Source of the DNA: CAYOBW01 sp964402115
Lineage (GTDB): Bacteria > Verrucomicrobiota > Kiritimatiellia > UBA8416 > CAYOBW01
Reading direction: 5' to 3'
DNA: 12,313 nt
NCBI GenBank assembly: GCA_964402115.1
Contig: CAYOBW010000211.1
Coordinates: 1-12,313, forward strand
Positions 1 to 6,260 of this stretch are shown piece by piece. Under the pieces are notes generated by a model that saw only the letters and a list, made by a program, of their open reading frames with translations, did no database searches and was not told where the DNA came from. A program made the position numbers and the translations under genes. The stretch's first letter is position 1. Every line of letters begins with the position of its first letter.

Positions 1-161
1 GTGTGGCCGTACAGCGTCGTGTCCGCCCAGCCGAGGTCGTCGGCCAGGATGAAGACCACGTTGGGTCGGCCGGCGCGCGCGGGCGCGTCGGCGGCGGCGG
101 CCGGCACGGCGCCCCCAAGCGCTAGCAGGAGAACCCCGGGCAGAAGCAATGTATGTCGCAT
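1..161 (-). CDS. Sulfatase, N-terminal fragment (exported arylsulfatase-like)
   Basis: Only the first 53 codons lie in the window; the gene continues past the left edge. The protein begins MRHTLLLPGVLLLALGG, a Sec-type signal peptide ending in an alanine run (residues 21-24), then reaches RPNVVFILADDLGWADT at about residues 32-48. That is the hallmark N-terminal strand of the alkaline phosphatase/sulfatase superfamily, in which the Asp-Asp pair (D41, D42) binds the active-site calcium. The catalytic Cys/Ser-x-Pro-x-Arg motif that is converted to formylglycine would lie outside the window, so it cannot be checked. The ATG at 161 is chosen because it gives a complete signal peptide and has GAAGG seven bases upstream. 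Enzymes of this family remove sulfate esters, usually from polysaccharides in PVC bacteria, which fits the lyase and glycosidase genes nearby. Family assignment is secure; the substrate is unknown. Confidence 0.93.
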   Translation of the reverse strand, partial: MRHTLLLPGVLLLALGGAVPAAAADAPARAGRPNVVFILADDLGWADTTLYGH

Positions 162-168
162 GTCAGGA

Positions 169-173
169 CCTTC
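169..173 (-). promoter_or_regulatory. Ribosome binding site of the sulfatase gene
   Basis: On the minus strand GAAGG lies 7 bases before the ATG at 161. It supports that start codon for the sulfatase. Confidence 0.6.
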
Positions 174-348
174 GCCGCGCAGCGCGCACACTTCAGGTCG
201 TACCCGCCCTTCGGGTCGTGCCGGCATGCGCACCTGCTGCCCCCAGACGTTAGCCGTTCCCCCGCGCACCGGTCAATCCCCGCCTGCGGTCATGCGCGCC
301 CTGTCGCGTCGTGGAGGCAGGGCGGAGGGTGGAAAGAGATCCATCGTG

Positions 349-443
349 TCATCCTGAGCGTAGCGAAGGATCTCGGCGTATGCGCCGCACGCGCTCGGGC
401 AGCCCGCCTGGCGGCGGGAGATCCTGCGCTGCGCTCAGGATGA
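349..443. repeat. REP-like inverted repeat (TCATCCTGAGCG... family)
   Basis: The left arm at 349-374 starts TCATCCTGAGCGTAGCGAAG. The right arm at 418-443 is its reverse complement, with 24 of 26 positions matching. The 43-base loop contains smaller palindromes (GGCGTATGCGCC and CCGCCTGGCGG). The arm resembles a dispersed repeat seen in many environmental bacterial genomes, whose translation gives spurious peptides containing 'HPERSEGS' or 'VILSVAKDL'; both strings can be read here. Such elements are usually non-coding, often paired in inverted orientation, and in some lineages are moved by REP-associated tyrosine transposases. No transposase is present. It lies 51 bases past the stop of the HzsA-related gene and could form a strong hairpin in that transcript. 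Confidence 0.8.
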
Positions 444-494
444 CGAGTGCCTCGCGTCCCCTGCAGCCCCGACCGCCCCCCGCGCAATGCCGCT

Positions 495-3209
495 TCACGG
501 CCGCTCGTCGTACACGCGCGCGCCCGCGGCCCACGCGCGCCGGCTGGCCTCGTCGATCCGCTGCCGGGCGGCGTGCGCATCGAGCCGCTGCTGGTCGGCC
601 GCGCAGGGCCGGAAGCCGGGCATGTCGGCGCGCGGGTGCTCCGCGAGCATCTGCCGGCCCGCCTCGATCAACGCCAGCGCCCGGGCGTAGCCTGCGTCAG
701 CGGGGCCGTCGAAGGCGCGCAGGCAGGCGCTGCAGGCTGGGCGCGTGAAGTTCACGGGCAGCTCGCCCCGGCCCAGCAGGCTGTTGAGTTTGCCGCCGAC
801 GTAGTCGTTCACCTTCTGCCAGCCCCACTCAGCCCCGCGCGGCCCCTGCGCGACGATCCGGCCCAGCTCCAGCAGCTGCCCGTGGTCGAGCGGGCTGCGG
901 CCGTAGGTGTTGGCGCTGTAGTAGTCCTCGGCCACGGGGTAGTAGGGCGCGTTGAGGTCGATCCACGTGACCAGGCGCGCCCACTCGTCGGGCGCAAGCT
1001 TCACCTCCTGGTGGCCGGCGCGCAGCCTGTCGACGAGCCCACTGCGGTGCGCGCCCCAGCTGTACGGCGGCACGACGGGCAAGGGGCCCGTGCCGATCGT
1101 GCTCACCAGCGGCTTGGCCGCGCCCGGCTGCGGCAGGGCCCACACGGCGGGTGACCGCGCCATCAGCGCGACGTAGGAGGCGTTGAACGCAGGGCCGGCA
1201 TCGCCGCTGAGGTTGAGCTTGGCGCCGGCCGCCTTGCCGTAGTCGTGGCAGCGGACGCAGTGCCGGTCGAGGATCGGCTGCACCTCGGCGGCGTAGCTGA
1301 AAGGCGGCGGGGCGTCGCGTCCGTTGCGCAGCGGGCTGGGCGGCCGCCGGAGCGCGGCGGGCGGCCTGGCGGCGGGCGGCACGGCGCGGTAGTCGTGGCA
1401 CCCCCCGCAGCCCTGCGTCTCGCCCGGCAGCAAGGCGGTGCCGCTGCGCATGGAGTGCACCATGAGGCCGGACTCGTCCAGCAGCTGGAAGTACACGAAC
1501 CGCCGGGCCGGCGCGGTGAAATGCGCGGAGCCGTCCGGCTCGACCGGGACCACGCCCAGCACGCGCTTGTTGTTGTAGTGGTGCCAGTTCACCGCCGTCG
1601 GCTGGTGCGACTCGCCGTCGCCCGGCGCGCTCCAGTCGCCGTGGCCGGCCGGCGGATAGGTCAGCTTGGCCGGCGCCTCCACGACGCGCAGCCACTTCAC
1701 CGCGCCGCGCGGGACGGCGCTCATGCCGTACCCGCGGTAGACGTCCGCGACGTAGAACACGCCCGCGTCGCCCGCGCCGCTCGCGCGTGCGGGGATGGCG
1801 GGCGGCGGGGGCGTCGCGCCGAGCAGCACGGGCTGGAAGCAGCCCGGCGCCTCGCGGTGCAGCAGCGTTTCGTTGCCGAACACGTCCACCAGAAAGAGCG
1901 CCAGCTCCTGGCGCGCCGCCGCGGAGAGCGAGCGGGCGCAGAGGACGTACTTGTCGGAAAGCGGGTACGGGTTCTGGTAGCGCACCGCCACGCGGCAGAA
2001 GCTGTCGTAGTCAGCGGCGCGGCCGACCACGTTCCACTGTTTCAGCAGCGGGGCGAGGTCCGGCGGCCAGCTCCGCTCGATCGTGCCCGGGCCGTCGTTC
2101 CCGCGCGTGGGGTCCACGATGACGAGGGCGCCGTTCTCGTGATCGTGCACGCTGCCGAAGATGCAGGCCAGCTTGCGGCTGCCGGGAATCGCCCGGCCGT
2201 CGAGGATGGCGCCGGGCTGCCACGCGAGGCCACCGTAGTGCAGCTGCTGCGCCGTGCCGTCGGGGTTCGCGGTCCACAGGCCGTAGGCCGACGAGAAGTG
2301 CTTGTCGACGTACTCCCAGCGCGAGTAGAGCACGCGCCCGTCCGGCAGCAGGCTGCCGCGGCCTTCGAAGAGCGTGTTGAACCCGACCTGCCGGATGTTG
2401 GCGCCGTCGCCGGCCATCAGGAACAGGCTGGCCATGAGATGGCGCTGGCAGTGGATGTACTTCGGCTCGCGCGTCGCGCTGAACAGGATGTCGCCGTTGG
2501 GCAGCCAGACGGGCTGGATGTCGCTCACGCGCGGCGCGAACGTGAGCTGCCTGAGTCCCGAGCCGTCGGCCTGGATTTCGTAGAGGTGGTAGTCGTCGGC
2601 CCGGTCGCGGCGCAGCGAGAAGAGGATGCGGCGGCCGTCGAAGTGAACCACGGGGTCGCGCGCAATGCCGCCCGGCACGTCCAGGACCGTGCGCGTTCCG
2701 CCGGAGGCGACGTCGAGGACCTTGAGCGCGCCGCCGCCGGCGAAGCAGCGGGCGTTGTGCGCGTCGGACTGGAACATGGTTTCGTCGGGCCCGTGCTCGT
2801 TCGCGAACTGGGGCCGGACGACGAACAGGATCGGCCGGCCGCGCAGGAGGGGATGGTTCACCAGGGCCGCGCGCACCTCGCCGGCGAGTGCCTCGGCCCG
2901 CCCGGTGGCGTCCGTCCGGCCCTCCCGCAGCGCCGCGCACAGCGCGTCGCGCTCCCGCAGGGCGGCCAGCACCCGGCCGTGCTGCGCGGTGTCGCAGGCC
3001 TGCGGCCACGTGTGCGCCATGTCGGCGAGGGCCAGCGCGACGGCTTGCGCGTCGATGGCCTCGAGCTCCCGCAGGGCCGTCGCGGCCGTGCCCCGGAGCG
3101 CGTTCGTCGCGGCGCCGGCCGGCCTCCCCGCCACGCCCGCCGCGGCCAGCAGCAGGGTGGCCAGGACAAGCGGGGCGTGCTGCATGATGCGACGATCTCC
3201 TCTTTCCAT
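495..3209 (-). CDS. HzsA-related secreted beta-propeller/di-haem protein
   Basis: 904 residues from the ATG at 3209, which follows GGAGG at a 7-base spacing. A longer in-frame start at 3296 would lie upstream of the likely promoter, and another ATG at 3185 is possible. The N-terminus has charged residues and the hydrophobic stretch PLVLATLLLAAAGVAG, a signal peptide. Residues of roughly 120-450 carry repeated TolB/PD40-like blades (for example DGRRILFSLRRD, NGDILFSATREP, DGRVLYSRWEY). A segment resembling the hydrazine synthase alpha-subunit middle domain follows (VEPDGSAHF, FQLLDESGLMVHSMRS), ending in a haem motif CGGCH (C601, C604, H605). A planctomycete-type cytochrome segment, VQPILDRHCVRCH, gives a second motif (C651, C654, H655). 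Near the C-terminus is a CSAC pair without histidine. The true anammox partners HzsB and HzsC are absent and the neighbours are carbohydrate genes, so hydrazine synthesis is not implied. Redox function is inferred from the haem motifs; the substrate is unknown. Confidence 0.85.
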   Translation of the reverse strand: MERGDRRIMQHAPLVLATLLLAAAGVAGRPAGAATNALRGTAATALRELEAIDAQAVALALADMAHTWPQACDTAQHGRVLAALRERDALCAALREGRTDATGRAEALAGEVRAALVNHPLLRGRPILFVVRPQFANEHGPDETMFQSDAHNARCFAGGGALKVLDVASGGTRTVLDVPGGIARDPVVHFDGRRILFSLRRDRADDYHLYEIQADGSGLRQLTFAPRVSDIQPVWLPNGDILFSATREPKYIHCQRHLMASLFLMAGDGANIRQVGFNTLFEGRGSLLPDGRVLYSRWEYVDKHFSSAYGLWTANPDGTAQQLHYGGLAWQPGAILDGRAIPGSRKLACIFGSVHDHENGALVIVDPTRGNDGPGTIERSWPPDLAPLLKQWNVVGRAADYDSFCRVAVRYQNPYPLSDKYVLCARSLSAAARQELALFLVDVFGNETLLHREAPGCFQPVLLGATPPPPAIPARASGAGDAGVFYVADVYRGYGMSAVPRGAVKWLRVVEAPAKLTYPPAGHGDWSAPGDGESHQPTAVNWHHYNNKRVLGVVPVEPDGSAHFTAPARRFVYFQLLDESGLMVHSMRSGTALLPGETQGCGGCHDYRAVPPAARPPAALRRPPSPLRNGRDAPPPFSYAAEVQPILDRHCVRCHDYGKAAGAKLNLSGDAGPAFNASYVALMARSPAVWALPQPGAAKPLVSTIGTGPLPVVPPYSWGAHRSGLVDRLRAGHQEVKLAPDEWARLVTWIDLNAPYYPVAEDYYSANTYGRSPLDHGQLLELGRIVAQGPRGAEWGWQKVNDYVGGKLNSLLGRGELPVNFTRPACSACLRAFDGPADAGYARALALIEAGRQMLAEHPRADMPGFRPCAADQQRLDAHAARQRIDEASRRAWAAGARVYDERP

Positions 3210-3216
3210 CAGTGTG

Positions 3217-3221
3217 CCTCC
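3217..3221 (-). promoter_or_regulatory. Strong ribosome binding site fixing the HzsA-related start
   Basis: GGAGG on the minus strand lies 7 bases before the ATG at 3209. It is the best Shine-Dalgarno match near any of the candidate starts (3296, 3209, 3185), so it decides the start. Confidence 0.65.
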
Positions 3222-3246
3222 GGATTCCGCGCGGAGTTCAGCCATC

Positions 3247-3275
3247 ACCTCAACACGTCCGCGAGCGAGCGTCAA
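3247..3275 (-). promoter_or_regulatory. Candidate promoter for the HzsA-related gene
   Basis: Minus strand: TTGACG at 3275-3270 matches the -35 consensus in five of six positions. It is followed after 17 bases by TGAGGT at 3252-3247, a weak -10 with three of six matches. Transcription would start near 3240, leaving a leader of about 30 bases that includes the GGAGG site. The -35 and spacing are good but the -10 is poor, so this is a hypothesis; an activator could compensate for the weak -10. Confidence 0.35.
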
Positions 3276-3289
3276 CCGCCGATTTCCGT

Positions 3290-3323
3290 TTAGCATTAGC
3301 GTTCCTTAGCGTCCATTAGCGGT
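3290..3323. repeat. 10-bp-phased TTAGC(G) direct repeats in a divergent promoter region
   Basis: TTAGC occurs four times in 34 bases, starting at 3290, 3296, 3306 and 3316. The last three copies are exactly 10 bases apart and share the unit C(A/C)TTAGCG(T/G)(T/C) at 3294-3323. One copy per helical turn places them on the same DNA face. They lie just upstream of the candidate -35 of the HzsA-related gene and before the divergently transcribed lyase gene, a typical position for an activator or shared operator. No regulator gene is visible in the window. Confidence 0.55.
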
Positions 3324-3433
3324 TCAGCTGCTCCGTGCTGGACATGGGGTGTTCCTCCTCCTTGCGCTTCCCAGCCCGGATCGGCATCATCTCCTCCATG
3401 CAAGCACACCTCCAGGCCGGTCACAGCAGGCGC

Positions 3434-5302
3434 ATGTCCGCACGTCCCGCCAGACGCTGGCTTGGCAGGTTGTGCGCGGGGTGGATCGGGGCGGTCGGCG
3501 CGCTGGGCGCAGACGTGAAGGGGGACGCTCCGGCGATGCCGCCGCCCGACCGGATTCTGGCCACACTGAGGTCGGACCGCCCCTTCCTCCTGCTTCCGGG
3601 GACACAGGGGGTGACCCGACTCCGCGAGAAGATCCGCACGGACCCCGTGTGCCAGGCCTGGTACGGCGCGCTCAAGAAGGAGGCGGCGAAGGAGCTGACC
3701 AGCCCGCCGTCCACGTACCGGATCCCCGACGGCAAGCGCCTGCTGTCGGTGAGCCGGAGGGTCAAGGACCGGGTGGAGACCCTCGGCCTGCTGTTCCTGG
3801 TCGACGGGGATGTCCGCTACCGCGACCGCGTCCGGGCGGAGCTGGAGGCCGCGGCGGGCTTCAAGGACTGGAATCCGCCGCATTTCCTCGACACTGCGGA
3901 GATGACGTGCGCCTTCGCCCTCGGGTATGACTGGCTGTACGACCAGTGGAGCCCGGAGCTGCGGCTGCGGCTGCGCAACGCCATCGTCGAGCTCGGCCTG
4001 AAGCCCGGGCTGAGCGTCTACGAGAAGGGCGGCGGCTGGGCGGCGGGCTGGAACAACTGGAACCCGGTCTGCAACGGCGGCCTGACCCTCGGCGCGCTGG
4101 CGATCGCCGACGCGGAGCCCGCGCTGGCCGCCGGCGTCGTGTGCGCCGCGCTGCGCAGCGTGCCGATCGCGATGCGGCACTTCGAGCCTGACGGCGGGGG
4201 CGTCGAGGGTGTCACCTACTGGCAATATGGCTCGCGCTACAACGTGCTGATGCTGGATGCGCTGCAGTCCGCGCTCGGCACGGACTTCGGCCTCCGGAAC
4301 GTCGGCGGGCTGGCGCTGAGCGGCGCCTATCCCATCTACATGTCCGGCGCCGACGGCGACACGTTCAACTTCGCCGACTGCGGGACCACGGACGCGTCGG
4401 CCGCGCAATTGCTGTGGATGGGCCGGGTCTACGACCGGCCCGCGTACACCCGGTTCCGGCTCCGCGCGCTCGAGGCCGCCAACCGGTCCGGCGGCGTCGC
4501 GGACCTGCTGTGGTACACCGCGGGCGGCGCGGCCGCGAAGCCGGAGCCCCTGCCGCTCGGCCGGCATTTCCGCGGCGCGGAATGCGCAAGCCTGCGCAGC
4601 GCCTGGAACGATCCCGGCGCCCTCGTGCTCGCCGTCCAGGCCGGCGACAACCGCAACCTGGCGGGCCACCGGCACCTCGACCTCGGCAGCTTCATCCTGG
4701 AGGCCCACGGGAAGCGCTGGATCACGGACTCCGGGACGGAGCACGAAACCTACATGACCCACCGGCATCACAACCGGCGCGAAGCCTACTACCGCGTGCG
4801 CGCCGAGGGGCACAACACGCTCGTGCTCAACCCCGGACCCGGGCCGGACCAGGCGCTGAAAGCAGTCGCGCCCATCACCGCGTTCGAATCGTCCGCCGGC
4901 GGCGGGCGGGTGGTTGTCGACCTGTCCGCCGCATACGCGCCCAGCGCGCAGCACGTGCTGCGCACGTTCACCGTCGAGGGGCGCAAACGCGTCACGGTGA
5001 CCGACGAGCTCCGGGCCGCACAGCCCGCGGAGCTGTGGTGGTTTGCGCACACGCCGGCGCAGGTGGAACTCGCGGCAGGCGGCCGCACCGCCACCTTGCG
5101 GCTCGGGGAAGGACGGCTGGTCGTGCGGCTCGTCGAACCGGCGGACGCGGCCTTCGAGGTGCTCGAAGCGCGCCCGCTGCCGACATCGCCGCAGCCGGAG
5201 CAGCAGGCCGACAACGCGGGGGTCCGGAAACTGGCCGTCCACCGCACCGGCGTGCGCGAGACACGCGTCAGCGTGATTTTCGAGCCGCAGGACGGCCGGT
5301 AA
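3434..5302 (+). CDS. Secreted heparinase II/III-like polysaccharide lyase
   Basis: 622 residues from the ATG at 3434. Earlier in-frame ATGs at 3335 and 3398 are possible, but 3434 puts an n-region (SARPARRWLGR) and hydrophobic core (LCAGWIGAVGALG) at the N-terminus like a normal signal peptide; none of the three starts has a clear ribosome binding site. The first half is an alpha-helical toroid-like region (for example FLDTAEMTCAFALGYDWLYD, then NNWNPVCNGG at residues 207-216 and YWQYGSRY at 262-269). From about residue 400 comes the beta-rich heparinase II/III domain with AGHRHLDLGSFILEAHGKRW (H412, H414, D416). By analogy with heparinase II, Asn207/Asn210, Tyr262/Tyr265/Tyr269 and His412/His414 are candidates for substrate and catalytic positions; this is inference. 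The family cleaves uronic-acid-containing polysaccharides by beta-elimination. The gene is transcribed away from the HzsA-related gene and converges with the isomerase operon. The exact polymer cannot be told. Confidence 0.87.
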   Translation: MSARPARRWLGRLCAGWIGAVGALGADVKGDAPAMPPPDRILATLRSDRPFLLLPGTQGVTRLREKIRTDPVCQAWYGALKKEAAKELTSPPSTYRIPDGKRLLSVSRRVKDRVETLGLLFLVDGDVRYRDRVRAELEAAAGFKDWNPPHFLDTAEMTCAFALGYDWLYDQWSPELRLRLRNAIVELGLKPGLSVYEKGGGWAAGWNNWNPVCNGGLTLGALAIADAEPALAAGVVCAALRSVPIAMRHFEPDGGGVEGVTYWQYGSRYNVLMLDALQSALGTDFGLRNVGGLALSGAYPIYMSGADGDTFNFADCGTTDASAAQLLWMGRVYDRPAYTRFRLRALEAANRSGGVADLLWYTAGGAAAKPEPLPLGRHFRGAECASLRSAWNDPGALVLAVQAGDNRNLAGHRHLDLGSFILEAHGKRWITDSGTEHETYMTHRHHNRREAYYRVRAEGHNTLVLNPGPGPDQALKAVAPITAFESSAGGGRVVVDLSAAYAPSAQHVLRTFTVEGRKRVTVTDELRAAQPAELWWFAHTPAQVELAAGGRTATLRLGEGRLVVRLVEPADAAFEVLEARPLPTSPQPEQQADNAGVRKLAVHRTGVRETRVSVIFEPQDGR

Positions 5303-5370
5303 CCCTCGCGAGCCGCTGACGCGTACCGGATGCAGGAGGCGGCGGCAGAGCCGGGCAGACTCCCGCCGTT

Positions 5371-6258
5371 TCAGGGGGCAGCGGCCTTTCGCGCTTTGTC
5401 CACGAGCGAGGTCCAGATGTCGCGCTGCTCGATCAGGGCCTGGACGCGGTCGGGAACCTTGTCGCTGTTCTCCATGAGCATCCAGCCGGTCCATCCGGCT
5501 TTGGCCAGCAGCTCGAGCTGCAGCGCGTAGGGGAACTCCTTCGACGCGAGGTTGTGCAGGTGCACGGTGCGGGCCAGCCGGCCCTTGACCTTCGCGAAGT
5601 TGGCGGCCAGGCCGTCGCCCTGCGCATCGCGCTTGTCGCAGTTCAGGCGCACGCCCACGGCGGGGTGGGTGACCTGGCCCATGATCGCCTGCATGGTGGC
5701 CAGCTCGCCGGCCGGCCCGTGGGCCTCCAGGTCGACCCGCTGGCCCAGGCCGGCGGCGTGGGCGCCCAGCTCGTTCACGGCCGCGGCGATTTGCGCGATG
5801 GTCTGCTCCTTCGGCACGTCGGGGTGAAACTGGTTGGGAAACACGCGCAGGGACGTGGCGCCGACGTCATGCGAGAGCTGCAGGTACCCCTTGGCGGCCT
5901 CGACGGCGGCCTTGAGCTTCGCCGCCTCCGGCCAATCCAGCCGCTCGCTGCAGGCCAGGCAGACGACCCGGACCGGGCTGTCCGCGAACCGCTTGCGCAC
6001 CTCGGCACGCTCCCCAGCCGTCAGCCCGATTTCCACGCCGTGCGCATACTTCGACTGCGTGCGCAGCTCCACCCCGTATATCCGCGCCTTGGACAGGTTG
6101 GCGATGAGGGTGGGAATGTCCCAATCCATGCCCCACTGGTAGGTGGCCAGGCCCAGCTGCAGGCCGCCGTTGTCGTCGGCCGCCGCCGCGCGCGCGGCCA
6201 GTCCGGACCAGGCCATCGCGCCGATCGTGCCGTTGATGAAGTCGCGTCGTGTGAGCAT
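5371..6258 (-). CDS. Tat-exported TIM-barrel sugar phosphate isomerase/epimerase-like protein
   Basis: 295 residues. The N-terminus LTRRDFINGTIGAMAWSG has a twin-arginine motif (TRRDFI) and hydrophobic core, then an alanine-rich cleavage region, so export by Tat is likely. The rest matches the xylose-isomerase-like TIM barrel (AP endonuclease 2 family): an early strand with GVELRTQS, then VDLEAHG (E178, H180), VHLHN (H233, H235) and MLMENSDK (E263). E178, H235 or H233 and E263 are candidate ligands for the divalent metal used by this family. Its start lies 2 bases after the stop of the upstream oxidoreductase gene and its GGAGAAGG ribosome binding site overlaps that gene's last codons, so the two are translationally coupled. 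In PVC bacteria such pairs act on sugars or sugar derivatives; the substrate here is unknown, and despite the family name an exported enzyme is unlikely to use a sugar phosphate. Confidence 0.9.
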   Translation of the reverse strand: MLTRRDFINGTIGAMAWSGLAARAAAADDNGGLQLGLATYQWGMDWDIPTLIANLSKARIYGVELRTQSKYAHGVEIGLTAGERAEVRKRFADSPVRVVCLACSERLDWPEAAKLKAAVEAAKGYLQLSHDVGATSLRVFPNQFHPDVPKEQTIAQIAAAVNELGAHAAGLGQRVDLEAHGPAGELATMQAIMGQVTHPAVGVRLNCDKRDAQGDGLAANFAKVKGRLARTVHLHNLASKEFPYALQLELLAKAGWTGWMLMENSDKVPDRVQALIEQRDIWTSLVDKARKAAAP

Positions 6259-6260
6259 GT

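Larger units (their letters stand above)
162..494. other. Non-coding spacer between sulfatase and HzsA-related genes
   Basis: This 333-base stretch separates two minus-strand genes. Short open frames cross it on both strands, but none has a recognisable product or ribosome binding site. Its main content is a REP-like inverted repeat at 349-443. There is also a 7-bp hairpin (CGCCCTG at 297-303 pairing with CAGGGCG at 318-324) and a small 5-bp hairpin (ACCCG 202-206 with CGGGT 212-216) in the sulfatase leader. Neither small hairpin has a T-tract, so neither is called a terminator. The sulfatase promoter must lie here if the gene is not co-transcribed with the upstream gene, but I see no convincing -35/-10 pair. 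Confidence 0.7.

Noticed and set aside
290..580. Small proteins containing HPERSA/HPERSEGS-like strings
   Set aside because: These come from translation of the REP-like inverted repeat and are a known type of spurious annotation.
495..3209. A genuine hydrazine synthase subunit implying anammox metabolism
   Set aside because: No HzsB or HzsC partner and a carbohydrate-degradation context; HzsA-related proteins occur in many PVC bacteria that are not anammox organisms.
1245..3293. 682-residue plus-strand open frame opposite the HzsA-related gene
   Set aside because: Low-complexity Ala/Arg/Val/Gly composition, no recognisable motif, and it mirrors a well-supported gene on the other strand; a product of high GC content.
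3290..3323. CRISPR-like or tandem-repeat array
   Set aside because: Units are only 10 bases, contiguous without spacers, and three to four in number; an operator is a better reading.
5340..5370. Possible terminator between the convergent lyase and isomerase genes (CGGCGG 5340-5345 with CCGCCG 5363-5368)
   Set aside because: Only 6 bp of stem around a 17-base loop and just a three-T run after it; too common in such GC-rich sequence to call.
3296..5494. 732-residue minus-strand open frame opposite the lyase gene
   Set aside because: Antisense shadow with no domain, while the plus strand shows clear heparinase II/III motifs.
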